Assembly (NCBI GenBank): GCA_035288865.1
Contig: DATDZA010000007.1
Span: 1-63,003, forward strand
DNA length: 63,003 nucleotides
Direction of reading: 5' to 3'
Origin: GCA-2688775 sp035288865
Lineage (GTDB): Archaea; Nanobdellota; Nanobdellia; Woesearchaeales; GW2011-AR4
Part shown: positions 43,863 through 52,710 of the stretch, in pieces
Layout of the letters: every line of letters begins with the position of its first letter
How positions within the stretch are numbered: the stretch's first letter is position 1
Program-made: the position numbers and the translations under genes
The notes under the pieces: generated by a model
Seen by the model: the letters and a program-made list of their open reading frames with translations, nothing else
Database searches by the model: none
What the model was told of the DNA's origin: nothing

Positions 43863-44666
43863 ATGTACCAAAAAATTGTTTCTCTGGCACCGAGCAATAC
43901 AGAAATTATTTATGCGCTCGGCGCTCAAGATAAATTAGTAGCATGCACTAGATACTGTGATTTTCCTGAGGAGGCGAAGAAAAAGCCAAGAATCGGGGGC
44001 TGGCTCGATATAAATGACAAATTGGTAAAAAGTTATAATCCAGATTTAATCTTAACATCTACATTTGTCCAGGACAAAATAACTTTGAGATATAAAAAAT
44101 CAAAGATGAATATTGTTGCTTTGATGCCGACAACTTTGAATGGAGTTTTTGATTCAATTATTAAAATTGGAAAATTAGTTGAAAAAGAAAATGAGGCAAA
44201 TGAATTAGTTTATTCAATGAAAAATAAATTTTATGAAATTGAAAATAAGGCTAAAAATTATAAAAAACAAAAATCAATAAAAAATAAATCAAAAATAATA
44301 AAACCAAAAATTTATATCGAAGAATGGCACAAGCCGCCAACCGTTTCTGGCAACTGGGTTCCGGATTTGGTGAAAATTGCGGGTGGAAAATATGATTTAA
44401 TAAAATCTGGAGTGCACAGCAAAGAAATAACGACGGAACAAATACAGAAATATAATCCTGAAATAATAATTATTTCAATCTGCGGAATGGCAGACAAAGT
44501 TCCAAAAGAATGGATTACAAAAAGAAAAGGGTGGGGAAATTTAAATGCCATCAAAAATAATAAAATATTTGTCTTCGACGATTCTTTATTAAACAGGCCT
44601 GGGCCGAGATTGGCAACAGGGGCGGAAAATTTAGTTGAAGTTATTCGCGACTGGATTTACAACTAA
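43863..44666 (+). CDS. Helical-backbone metal-receptor protein, BtuF-like, without signal peptide
   Basis: The 267-residue protein has the type III periplasmic-binding fold pattern: KIVSLAPSNTEIIYALGAQD, then VACTRYCDFPEEAKKKPRIG and GGWLDINDKLVKSYNPDLIL, later WVPDLVKIAGGKYDLIK and ILNRPGPRLATGAENLVEVI-type end (LLNRPGPRLATG). This subgroup binds cobalamin or other metal chelates. There is no signal peptide or lipobox, and no ABC transporter gene is adjacent, so it may act inside the cell or with a distant transporter. It fits the B12 need of the two class II reductases. Confidence 0.85.
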   Translation: MYQKIVSLAPSNTEIIYALGAQDKLVACTRYCDFPEEAKKKPRIGGWLDINDKLVKSYNPDLILTSTFVQDKITLRYKKSKMNIVALMPTTLNGVFDSIIKIGKLVEKENEANELVYSMKNKFYEIENKAKNYKKQKSIKNKSKIIKPKIYIEEWHKPPTVSGNWVPDLVKIAGGKYDLIKSGVHSKEITTEQIQKYNPEIIIISICGMADKVPKEWITKRKGWGNLNAIKNNKIFVFDDSLLNRPGPRLATGAENLVEVIRDWIYN

Positions 44667-45448
44667 GGATGTTGAGTTCCGCCGGCTGGTGCTCTTTGCG
44701 CAGGCGCTGAAAGCTTCGGAGAAGATTTATACAAATCATTTACAGAGCTTCCAAGCGCATAAACAGCGTCGTATAATCCTTTGGTTGTGTTTCTTATTAA
44801 TTTATATGCTACATTTGGTGCTGCAGTCAGATAAGGAGTTTTGTCAGTCTGCTCTTCTCCTTTTCCTCCTGCAACAAATCTTCTGAATAAATATCCCGTA
44901 ACTGCGGCAGATGCCACCATATACTGCTGAGGGAGGAACAAAGCCGCGAGAATATTTAATGGCGCGGGTAGCATAAATGCTTTTTTAATAATGTTCAAAT
45001 AGTTTTCTCTAAACTTCTTGTACAATCCTCTGGGAGATTTTTCTTTTATTAAATGGTCTTCTGCCATGTAAAATGCGTTCGCACCAAATACCCATGGAAT
45101 CATATAAGCTATTCTTCCAATGCTGCTTAGTAATTTTAATGGAAGAGTTGAATAATGCACGAAAGTTCCAAAGAGTGCCCCGCTTAAAGATTCATTTCTA
45201 ATTACTTTTGAATCTTTTTTTCCTTTTGTTGCAGCCACATAAGCAGCTGATGTAGCCAAGACTCCAGCATTTCCAGTTAATGCATAACCTGCAACAGGTG
45301 CAGCAGTTGCAATACCTAAATTAAATAAATCGCCCAATTCGTCTAATAGGCTCTCGAGAGGGCCTTGAGGTTTTTTTGCATTCTGCTCCTCATTTTTCTG
45401 CTGGGGTGGAATATTATTATTAATCCTATCATCAATTGTTTCAGCCAT
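44663..45448 (-). CDS. Membrane protein of the RHH-linked pair, copy B (261 aa)
   Basis: Ends GLYDAVYALGSSVNDLYKSS followed by a Pro/Ala tail, matching GLYDSVYAIGSSISDLYKSA in the 295-residue neighbour (45583-46470); both also share the RENYLNIIKK/RENYWPILKK and KTPYL(T/V)AAP segments. It has about four to five hydrophobic segments (GIATAAPVAGYALTGNAGVL; LSSIGRIAYMIPWVFGANAF; APLNILAALFLPQQYMVASA). No transporter signature is known to me. It overlaps the RHH gene upstream by eight bases and the convergent BtuF-like gene by four. Clearly paralogous to its neighbour; function unknown. Confidence 0.8.
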   Translation of the reverse strand: MAETIDDRINNNIPPQQKNEEQNAKKPQGPLESLLDELGDLFNLGIATAAPVAGYALTGNAGVLATSAAYVAATKGKKDSKVIRNESLSGALFGTFVHYSTLPLKLLSSIGRIAYMIPWVFGANAFYMAEDHLIKEKSPRGLYKKFRENYLNIIKKAFMLPAPLNILAALFLPQQYMVASAAVTGYLFRRFVAGGKGEEQTDKTPYLTAAPNVAYKLIRNTTKGLYDAVYALGSSVNDLYKSSPKLSAPAQRAPAGGTQHP

Positions 45449-45581
45449 TTTCCACCTCGAGCAGTTGTTTCACCGCAAATTCCACAACATGGCTTTTGTT
45501 TCTGAATTTTCCAGATTGAATAGCCTTGAAAATATCCAAAACTGTTTTCTCGTCAATTGATATGGAAATTTTTTGTTTCAT
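45441..45581 (-). CDS. RHH protein, copy B (46 aa)
   Basis: The product, MKQKISISIDEKTVLDIFKA and onward to GKFRNKSHVVEFAVKQLLEV, is a minimal ribbon-helix-helix: strand (KISISID), helix A (EKTVLDIFKAIQSG), the conserved turn FRNKSHVVEFAVK and helix B. It closely resembles copy A at 46460-46603. It starts one base after the stop of the 295-residue gene and overlaps the next membrane protein gene by eight bases (AATGGCTGA), so translation is coupled. Probable dimeric DNA-binding regulator. Confidence 0.8.
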   Translation of the reverse strand: MKQKISISIDEKTVLDIFKAIQSGKFRNKSHVVEFAVKQLLEVENG

Positions 45582-45582
45582 T

Positions 45583-46470
45583 TTAGTGGGCGGGTGCCGG
45601 TGAGGTAGTTGGCGATATTGATTTTGGCGCAGACTTGTACAAATCAGAAATTGAACTGCCAATAGCATACACGGAATCATACAATCCCTTAACAGAATTT
45701 CTTACAAGCTTTGCGGCAGCGGTCGGAGCTGCGACTAAATAGGGGGTTTTTTCTCTTTTTTGATCTTCAGTAACTTCACCTTTATGAGCCGTAAATCTGT
45801 CATAAACGAAGCTTAATGCTGCAGCTATTGGTATCTGCAATGATGCCGGAGCGAAAAATACATTCAAGAGGCTGAATGGCAGTATGTACTTCATTGATTT
45901 TTTTAGAATGGGCCAGTAATTTTCTCTGACGTAATTTCCCATCCCCTTGAAAGTCCTGTTTCTAATCAGATATGCAACAGGTAGGTACATTCCATTAAAT
46001 ATTGGATATACTATTCCACCCCAAACTCCGGCTTTAGCCACATAATCCAACGGCGTATTAAGGGGCATCTTGTTTACAGCACTAAACATTGCTTCCAATG
46101 GACCGGTTATAGCGGTTCCAATAGCAGCTGATTCCAAAAGATTTCCTGGAGTGTATTTTCTTCCTTTCTGGAGCGAGGTTGTATAATCGGACGCAATTTG
46201 AGCTCCTGACAAAATTGCAGTATCGGTTTTAAGAGATGGGAATGCGCTAGCAAAAGTATAAGGAATCGCCCCAGCCAATCCAAGCTTGAGGGTATTTCCT
46301 ATTAAATTTGAAGATTCACTGACTACACTTTCCAAAGTTGTTAATGGTTTTTTTGGAGGAGCTGGCTTTCCCTTTCCGGTTTCTCCGGCAGCCTGCGCAT
46401 TTGGAGTTTCACCAGGATGAGCAGTATTTGCGGCATTCTCAAGCTCGTTTGGAGGAATTTCATCTGCCAT
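45583..46470 (-). CDS. Membrane protein of the RHH-linked pair, copy A (295 aa)
   Basis: Begins with an Ala/Pro/Glu-rich tail outside any membrane helix, then about five hydrophobic segments (SNLIGNTLKLGLAGAIPYTF; YVAKAGVWGGIVYPIFNGMY; LPFSLLNVFFAPASLQIPIA). The C-terminus, GLYDSVYAIGSSISDLYKSA plus Pro/Ser tail, is shared with copy B. It overlaps the upstream RHH gene by 11 bases. The pair of genes is repeated downstream, evidence of a tandem duplication of an RHH + membrane protein cassette. Function unknown. The position back to back with the ATPase operon suggests a shared job. Confidence 0.8.
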   Translation of the reverse strand: MADEIPPNELENAANTAHPGETPNAQAAGETGKGKPAPPKKPLTTLESVVSESSNLIGNTLKLGLAGAIPYTFASAFPSLKTDTAILSGAQIASDYTTSLQKGRKYTPGNLLESAAIGTAITGPLEAMFSAVNKMPLNTPLDYVAKAGVWGGIVYPIFNGMYLPVAYLIRNRTFKGMGNYVRENYWPILKKSMKYILPFSLLNVFFAPASLQIPIAAALSFVYDRFTAHKGEVTEDQKREKTPYLVAAPTAAAKLVRNSVKGLYDSVYAIGSSISDLYKSAPKSISPTTSPAPAH

Positions 46471-46603
46471 TTTGCTCCTCCAATAATTTCTTCACAGCGA
46501 ATTCTACAACATGGCTTTTATTGCGGAACTTGCCAGTAGAAAGAGATGACATTATTTTCTGCACTAATTCCTCATCCAAACTAACACTTAGTTTGTGTTT
46601 CAT
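46460..46603 (-). CDS. RHH protein, copy A (47 aa)
   Basis: MKHKLSVSLDEELVQKIMSS and then GKFRNKSHVVEFAVKKLLEE form the ribbon-helix-helix fold, nearly the same as copy B. It is the first gene of the leftward operon and is preceded by palindromes at 46657-46671 and 46675-46689 that are plausible operators. Its stop lies 11 bases into the membrane protein gene. As with many RHH proteins, autoregulation of its own operon, and possibly of the divergent ATPase operon, is the likely role (inference). Confidence 0.8.
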   Translation of the reverse strand: MKHKLSVSLDEELVQKIMSSLSTGKFRNKSHVVEFAVKKLLEEQNGR

Positions 46604-46975
46604 TTATAGCAAACGTTTCCTGAACGATTGCCCACCCCCGACGTCAAAATTGTAAGTACTACTAAGTAGTATCTAATACTACTAGTATTTAAATTTATCT
46701 GTTTTTGTTATTAAGAAGTGGTTACAAAATTAGATGTTGAGTTTTACCGAAGTTTAGCTCAAAATGTTTTAATCTATACCAAAAAATATATATACCAATT
46801 AGTATAATCCAATTAAATCGAAAAGCTTAAATACTAATTCTATGCAGAATGGAATATAATTTAGAAATTAATATACCAATCAGTATAATAACAGATAACG
46901 AAATATATTTAAACGAGTATTGCAATTAGATTAATAATTGGGTATATAGTCCAAATGGTATAAATTGGAGTTAGT
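46604..46975. promoter_or_regulatory. Divergent control region with two sets of palindromes
   Basis: On the leftward side, TACTACT-A-AGTAGTA (46657-46671) and AATAC-TACTA-GTATT (46675-46689) overlap the expected leftward promoter. On the rightward side, TATAC-CAATTA-GTATA (46791-46806) and TATAC-CAATCA-GTATA (46872-46887) are near-identical palindromes. Further TATACC half-sites lie at 46775-46780 and, inverted, at 46941-46946 and 46957-46962. A TATA box AAATATATTTAAA (46901-46913) suits the ATPase operon. This density of related sites in 372 bases points to cooperative binding of one or two dimeric regulators. Confidence 0.65.
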
Positions 46976-48118
46976 TTGAATAGAAAAGAGGTTGATGTTA
47001 GGAGAAATTATTTAGATATTCTAGATAGAAATATGGCTTCTTTCAAGAAAGGCTCTGGAAAAAATATCGCGCTTCTTGGCTCACGGAAATGCGGCAAAAC
47101 TTTAATTGTAAAAGAGCATTTGAAGAATGTAAAAGACGCCGTTCCTATTTACATTGACTTTGAAAAAATCAGCCTGAATCCTGAAAATTTTTCTGTTGAG
47201 TTTGTCGGGAACATAATTTTTCATTTTCTCAAAAAGCCGCCAGTTGAGTATAAAAAATATTTGCTTCTTGAAAATTTAATTAAATCTGAAAATGAGCTGA
47301 AAAGCAAGAATTCTTTTTCTTTAATCAAAACAATCGAAAATGAACTATTAAAAATAAAGCCCGATCAAAGAGCGCTTGTTGATACTGCTTTCAAGTTCAG
47401 CGAAACTCTTGCAAAAGAAAATAATATAAAATTCTTAATTGTTCTTGACAATTTCGAGAATATTTTTGATTTGAATAACTTTTCGCAGATTAAAGATGTT
47501 CTTTCTTTACTAAATCTGGAAGCAGAAAATGTAAGGTATATTGCAACCAGCTCTGCAATAAAGCAGTCTCTTGCTTCATTGAAAAAATTTGAGTGCTATG
47601 AAATTAAAAACCTTGAAAGGAAAGAATCAATTGAATTAAGTGAAAGCATAATTGGCAAAAATGATAAGGCAAACGAAGAAATATTCAAATTAAGCTGGGG
47701 GCACCCATTAATCAATATTTTAATTTCTAATAAATATAATGAAATAAAAGACGTTAAAAAAGCATTCCTGATTGAGCTTCTCCAGAAGGATAATTCAATT
47801 TATGATTATTGCTTCGATTCTTTAAATAATTATTACAACAGAGCTCGTGGACAAACACTTCTCAAGACAATTTTGAGAGTGGTTGCTAATGAAGAGTTAA
47901 GATTAAGCGATATTGCCAAGAAAATCTATCGAAGCGCTCCAGTAACAAAAAGCATTCTTGAAAGGCTGATGGAAGTTGACGTAATTTACAAGAAAGACAA
48001 CAAATTCTATTTTACTGACAATGTTTTGCGGGTTTGGCTGAAATTAATTTCTCACGGCTATGAGTTTGATGATATTCCTGACGATAAAATATTGAATGAG
48101 GCTATGAAAGAATTATGA
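46976..48118 (+). CDS. Archaeal-type AAA ATPase with C-terminal winged helix
   Basis: The 380-residue protein has Walker A in ALLGSRKCGKTLIVKEHLKN (about residues 33-45), Walker B with FLIVLDNFENIF (about 154-165), a sensor-like YIATSSAIKQSL, and a C-terminal winged helix LSDIAKKIYRSAPVTKSILE ending in FYFTDNVLRVWLK, as in archaeal ATPases of the PF01637/DUF234 kind. The start is TTG at 46976, fixed by GGAG five bases upstream. Its stop overlaps the next start (ATGA). It is the only NTPase in the five-gene set and so the probable motor or switch of the system. Confidence 0.88.
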   Translation: MNRKEVDVRRNYLDILDRNMASFKKGSGKNIALLGSRKCGKTLIVKEHLKNVKDAVPIYIDFEKISLNPENFSVEFVGNIIFHFLKKPPVEYKKYLLLENLIKSENELKSKNSFSLIKTIENELLKIKPDQRALVDTAFKFSETLAKENNIKFLIVLDNFENIFDLNNFSQIKDVLSLLNLEAENVRYIATSSAIKQSLASLKKFECYEIKNLERKESIELSESIIGKNDKANEEIFKLSWGHPLINILISNKYNEIKDVKKAFLIELLQKDNSIYDYCFDSLNNYYNRARGQTLLKTILRVVANEELRLSDIAKKIYRSAPVTKSILERLMEVDVIYKKDNKFYFTDNVLRVWLKLISHGYEFDDIPDDKILNEAMKEL

Positions 48119-49131
48119 GCAAGAATAAATTTAGCTGGATAATTGCAATCGCTTTGATAGCTGCATTTATGATTCCTGTAGCTAATGCTCAGGTGCTTGG
48201 CAGATTGGGAATTGGAAATGCACAATTCTTCCTGGTTAATGCTGCTGTAATCTTCTTTGTGTTGTTCTTGCTGCAGGCAGTTTTGGTTCCGAATAAAGAA
48301 GGGAAAGAAAAAACATCGATGTGGATAATTATGCTGGTTGCATCTTTAGGCGTATCATGGTTCTATGGAAGCGCAGGATATGTATGGCAAACAGGACCGT
48401 TATCTTTGATATTTAATATGTATGTAATTGTAAATGCTGTGATAATAGGAGTAATAATCTACCTTGTATCTGGCTTCTTAGACCTCAAAACAAAGCTGCA
48501 TTCTAAGGAGGGGGGTATTGGCTTTACACTGATAATTTTAATTGTATCTTTATTTATTGCAGTGAGAGTTGGTCCACAGTGGCTTTGGTCAAATGCTATG
48601 GTTAAATCACTTATAGATTTCATGTTTTATATTGATACAGATGGGTATGGGGGAATACTAAATCCATTCAGTCCACATTACAAATTATGGATATTTGGAT
48701 CGCTGTTTGTGGTGTTCTCATTTTTCTTTAACAATTTCCTCCTATCAGGAGGCAAAGAAAATTCAAAAATGAGTTATGCCCTTGCTTTAATATTATCAGG
48801 TCATATGGCTTACAACGGAATCAGCACGAGCTGGGCGATAAACATAGCGGAAATACTGTTTATATTAATATTCGAAAAAAGCCTGAGGGAATCAGTAAAA
48901 ACTCCATGGTTGAGATGGATTGTTGCAATAATCCTTGTTATGTGGGCGGGATATGCTATAAGCGCTGCCACTGGAGTTTCAAGCGCAAGCTCAACACTTC
49001 TCGGCGGCGGCACAGTTGTTGGAGGAGTCGCTTACGGCATTGGATGGATTTTCAAGGCTATATTTTTACTTCTTGCAGGCGCAGCAACATTTTATGCTAT
49101 TAAAAAATTATTCCCAGGAGGAACTCCATAA
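48115..49131 (+). CDS. Polytopic membrane protein (338 aa) of the ATPase operon
   Basis: A signal peptide (WIIAIALIAAFMIPVANAQV, cleavage likely after ANA) is followed by about eight hydrophobic segments, among them FFLVNAAVIFFVLFLLQAVL, MYVIVNAVIIGVIIYLVSGF, LWIFGSLFVVFSFFFNNFLL and a Gly/Ser-rich LLGGGTVVGGVAYGIGWIFK near the end. The alternation of helices with Gly-rich ends looks like a channel or a membrane platform. ATGA overlap with the ATPase gene and TAATG overlap with the next gene make it part of one operon. No known family is recognised. Confidence 0.8.
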   Translation: MSKNKFSWIIAIALIAAFMIPVANAQVLGRLGIGNAQFFLVNAAVIFFVLFLLQAVLVPNKEGKEKTSMWIIMLVASLGVSWFYGSAGYVWQTGPLSLIFNMYVIVNAVIIGVIIYLVSGFLDLKTKLHSKEGGIGFTLIILIVSLFIAVRVGPQWLWSNAMVKSLIDFMFYIDTDGYGGILNPFSPHYKLWIFGSLFVVFSFFFNNFLLSGGKENSKMSYALALILSGHMAYNGISTSWAINIAEILFILIFEKSLRESVKTPWLRWIVAIILVMWAGYAISAATGVSSASSTLLGGGTVVGGVAYGIGWIFKAIFLLLAGAATFYAIKKLFPGGTP

Positions 49132-50726
49132 TGGTTTCAATTAATGATGGGTGGGTTAAAGGAACCATTGCAGGAGTTGGCGCTTTAGCAGTCATGCTGC
49201 TTTTGGATTGGATTATACCTGGAGGGCCAGTTCTTTCATCTATGCTGAATTTATCATGGGAGAAAATAAAGTATATTGGGATTGGGTTGGTGATACTTGT
49301 TGTTGTAATAATATGGATGATAGGGCATGGTATCAGCAGAAGCGAAAACACATGGAGATTCAATGACTTTAGGAAAAGGTATACAAGAACAATTTGGAAT
49401 AATTTTATTGATAGATTTAACAGAATATTAAACACGCTCCCATATTTCGAAAAGACTTGGATTAAAAGAAGGTTAGCTACCGATTATCTTCCTGAAATAC
49501 TTGAGGAAAATGTTGAGATATTATTTTCATTAAGCAACTACTTAAAAAGACTTTATATCACTTATGCAAAAATGGGCCAAGTTACCAAAGCAGGTCAAGT
49601 TGCAGACCAAATGTGGACTCAAATTGGAGAGCACATAGACATTAAAAAACTACAAAATGAGATATATCTTTGCCGGAATAAAGGCAAGCTTGGAAATGTA
49701 GATGTAGGGTGGTTTGACAGTTACAGAGAAATTTGCGGAAACATCAATGAGATTGTAAAATTCCTGAAAACTTATAGACAATGGCTGGCTGATGGCAACA
49801 AAAGAAAGTTGGATACTGATGGCCCTACAACGGCAGGAAATTTTGCAAGAGATTTAACTGCCAAGCTTGGAGCTCTTGGAACCAGATTAAATGCCTTGGA
49901 TGAAAGAGAAAAAGCTTTTGGTGCACACTTCCCGATTAAAGCTTGGAATTATCTTGCGTTTGACCAGGACAATCCATATGGACAATTTTATCATTCATAT
50001 AAATTTTTTAAGCATAGAGGCTCTTGGAAAGAAATCAATTTATATGGAGAAGTATTGGAAACTGTTTACAGAAATACTAAAAGTTTCTTTGAGCCTTGGA
50101 AGAATTTTCCTCAATATAATCCGATAATCTTCAGGGATTTTGATAAAGTATATGACATTTACAACATAGACCCAAATGTTTCACCAAGGAAAGTTTTCAA
50201 TTGGATGTTGCTTAATTGGGAAGGGGTCATACGAGACTTAAGATTTGGAGAATTCAAGCCATGGAGCAAAACAGTAACTGCTTATGTTGATGCACTTACA
50301 GTAAGAGAGAACAATCCACATCTACTGGGCAAAACTAATTTTTACATTGAGTCAAATATCCCATTCCACTATGGCTTCAAAGGCTCCGGCAATCCTGCAT
50401 TTGATAGGCGGGCACTCATAGACCCAGGACGATTTGGTCCTGCGACTTATGTTGGAAAAAAGGTGTATAATGAGTCATGGCAGGATATAAAAAGGTATGA
50501 CAAATTCAAAGAAACAAATCATTATCCTGCGCTGTCCTCACTTGGCATGAGCATGTACCTGCCAGCACTGGTTGAGCGGGATGTTGATGATATTCAAGAA
50601 GCACAAAGATATTTAATGCCTTTCCTAAGAGATACAGGCGCTACAGTTTCCGGTTCAGCGGATGCCTACAAATTATTTGCATCACTGGGAGAAAAACATG
50701 AACAAGGGCAGCAGCCCCATCGATGA
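49131..50726 (+). CDS. Membrane-anchored large protein (531 aa) of the ATPase operon
   Basis: Two N-terminal transmembrane helices (GTIAGVGALAVMLLLDWIIP; IGIGLVILVVVIIWMIGHGI) anchor a soluble, mostly helical domain of about 450 residues rich in Trp, Tyr and Asn (for example FDQDNPYGQFYHSYKFFKHR). The C-terminal part resembles a globular domain with NPAFDRRALIDPGRFGPATY, a phrase with a relative in the 957-residue protein (NPFNPAFDRAALGTGFLHWG). This shared motif, N-P-A-F-D-R-x-A-L, links two proteins of the operon. Function unknown. Confidence 0.8.
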   Translation: MVSINDGWVKGTIAGVGALAVMLLLDWIIPGGPVLSSMLNLSWEKIKYIGIGLVILVVVIIWMIGHGISRSENTWRFNDFRKRYTRTIWNNFIDRFNRILNTLPYFEKTWIKRRLATDYLPEILEENVEILFSLSNYLKRLYITYAKMGQVTKAGQVADQMWTQIGEHIDIKKLQNEIYLCRNKGKLGNVDVGWFDSYREICGNINEIVKFLKTYRQWLADGNKRKLDTDGPTTAGNFARDLTAKLGALGTRLNALDEREKAFGAHFPIKAWNYLAFDQDNPYGQFYHSYKFFKHRGSWKEINLYGEVLETVYRNTKSFFEPWKNFPQYNPIIFRDFDKVYDIYNIDPNVSPRKVFNWMLLNWEGVIRDLRFGEFKPWSKTVTAYVDALTVRENNPHLLGKTNFYIESNIPFHYGFKGSGNPAFDRRALIDPGRFGPATYVGKKVYNESWQDIKRYDKFKETNHYPALSSLGMSMYLPALVERDVDDIQEAQRYLMPFLRDTGATVSGSADAYKLFASLGEKHEQGQQPHR

Positions 50727-50742
50727 TTGAGGAAAAAATTAA

Positions 50743-52701
50743 ATGAAATTTATTAATTTTGACAGATGGAGAAAAAAAGAAAGACCCAATGCTATTTTAG
50801 AGCTCAAGAGAGTTGGAATTATATTTGCCGATATTCTTAAGCACATTGCCGAACACAGAGCCCTCATAGACTCTTGGGAACAAATAATATTCAATGCCGA
50901 AGTTGGAGAAAAAATTCCAAGCATATTAGAGCATGGCAAAAAAAGAGGCATGGCTGAAGTTTACCACAAGAAAGGAAGGGCGCTGGTAATTGCACTCACA
51001 CTTTATAGAATTTTATTGCTTGAAATTGATGGACTTATCCCAAATAATGGTGGATTTGTTGCAGAAAAGCCAGCCTTTGTTGCAAGAATTCAACCATTAA
51101 ATTCAAAACTTGCAAAAGCAATTGAATTATTACAGTCGTCGTCAATAGAAAATTTAGGAATTTTAGAGCCCCTAAGAAGTTCACTGAAAAATCCCCAATT
51201 AGCCATAAGTTTCATAAAAACCCACTATGATGATGTAATCCAAAAAATAGACAGAATGAAAGACCAAAATAGGGCCAGTAAGTTAAGACGCATAGTAGTA
51301 ATATTAAGCAACAGAGAATTAGATGAGCTTACCAGATGTATTAAAGATGTAAGAAGTTGGCCCTACAGAGTTGACAATGACAGAAGGGCTGCAGCTTATG
51401 GTGTCCCGCCCGTTGTTTATTCTATTGTCGAAAGAAGTTTTTTGTTCATAAATGGAGGCAAATCAAAATATGATGGCGAAGCTTTTTGGGGATTTAACAT
51501 GCATTTCAGAGATGAAAAGCTTGTAAGCGAGCTTAGGTCCACGCCGGAAATCAGGAAACTGATGGCTTATGTTGAAGAGTTAAAGTTTTTTATCGAAGCA
51601 CGAAATGCAATCAAACGATCCGTGGAAACTCAAGGAAAATGGGAAGGATTCTATGAATTCTATAATAATCTAAATAAGGGCAAAGATTACATTGGAATGT
51701 TCAGAAATAAGTTTGGAAATGAAAAATTTGCAAAAATACTGGAAGCATTTAAAGAAAAAAAACATGAAGCACCGGTTGAATGGGAAGAAGAATTGAGCAC
51801 GCTTGGGGAGGAAATGAGGCAGTCTTATAGATTTGTAATAGGATCCGCCGAGACTGCCTTCTTGAGAATTTTTGATATAGCAACTAAACGACTGGAAGCA
51901 GAAAAACGAACTGCGATGTCTGATTTAATTAAATTAATGTCGCAAAGCGGCGAAATGGCAAAAATTAAAAGGAAATTTTTGAAAATATTAGCAAGAGAGC
52001 GGAAAAAATTGATAACGGAACTGAAAGAAGAACAGCATAAACTAATGATGGTTGTAGGCAGCTCATTTACAAAAATGCCCGAACTAGTTGCTCTATTCTA
52101 TGAAATAATATCAAAAGCAGATTTTGATTATGAATTGCTGGCGGAGTTTGGAGCTCTTGATGCGTTAGCCAAGGAGCAAAGTTCTGCCTTGCAAGGCGCC
52201 CAGATATTGAAAGCCGGTGAAGGGGCATTCGAAAATGATGACGCTGTCAGGCAATTGACCAGAACTATTGCTAGCTTACATTATTCATCCGAACACGCAA
52301 GCAATGAACGCAAAATCAAGCAAACAGTTGAAAGAAAATCCGAAGAAAGCCTAATAATTTTACATCAATTAATAGAGATGGCGCAGAATATGCTTCCAAA
52401 TATCAGAGAATATATAGGGTATATTAATAAAAGGCTGACGGAAAATTATATCCAAGAAGTAAATTTTGTTATAAACCAGAATAGAATCAATGCACAGCAA
52501 CAAGACCAGCGAAATAAAGTTGTAAATATGGCAGATTGGAAAGGTGAAAATACCGTGAATATTCTTCCGGCTCAAAATCAAGAAGGAAGAGTTAATAATC
52601 AAGAAACTCAACAAAATGTTGTAAGCATGGATGAATGGAAAACGGAAAGAAGCAACACCAATAAACGTGATAAGAATGCAGATTTAAGAAAATCTGCTTG
52701 A
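50743..52701 (+). CDS. Helical soluble protein (652 aa) of the ATPase operon
   Basis: A long, charged, largely helical protein without membrane segments, starting MKFINFDRWRKKERPNAILE. Regions such as KIKRKFLKILARERKKLITE and the stretch after residue 560 are coiled-coil-like. The C-terminus has a Gln/Asn-rich linker with two copies of a short motif, VNMADWKGENT and VSMDEWKTERS (V-x-M-x-x-W-K), likely a repeated docking peptide. No family recognised. It is probably a structural or regulatory cytoplasmic partner of the membrane proteins encoded next to it. Confidence 0.8.
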   Translation: MKFINFDRWRKKERPNAILELKRVGIIFADILKHIAEHRALIDSWEQIIFNAEVGEKIPSILEHGKKRGMAEVYHKKGRALVIALTLYRILLLEIDGLIPNNGGFVAEKPAFVARIQPLNSKLAKAIELLQSSSIENLGILEPLRSSLKNPQLAISFIKTHYDDVIQKIDRMKDQNRASKLRRIVVILSNRELDELTRCIKDVRSWPYRVDNDRRAAAYGVPPVVYSIVERSFLFINGGKSKYDGEAFWGFNMHFRDEKLVSELRSTPEIRKLMAYVEELKFFIEARNAIKRSVETQGKWEGFYEFYNNLNKGKDYIGMFRNKFGNEKFAKILEAFKEKKHEAPVEWEEELSTLGEEMRQSYRFVIGSAETAFLRIFDIATKRLEAEKRTAMSDLIKLMSQSGEMAKIKRKFLKILARERKKLITELKEEQHKLMMVVGSSFTKMPELVALFYEIISKADFDYELLAEFGALDALAKEQSSALQGAQILKAGEGAFENDDAVRQLTRTIASLHYSSEHASNERKIKQTVERKSEESLIILHQLIEMAQNMLPNIREYIGYINKRLTENYIQEVNFVINQNRINAQQQDQRNKVVNMADWKGENTVNILPAQNQEGRVNNQETQQNVVSMDEWKTERSNTNKRDKNADLRKSA

Positions 52702-52710
52702 AGGTAAAAA

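Noticed and set aside
44663..46603. Classical toxin-antitoxin pairs (RHH antitoxin plus toxin)
   Set aside because: The partners are 261- and 295-residue multi-helix membrane proteins with no toxin family similarity, so the label would be a guess.
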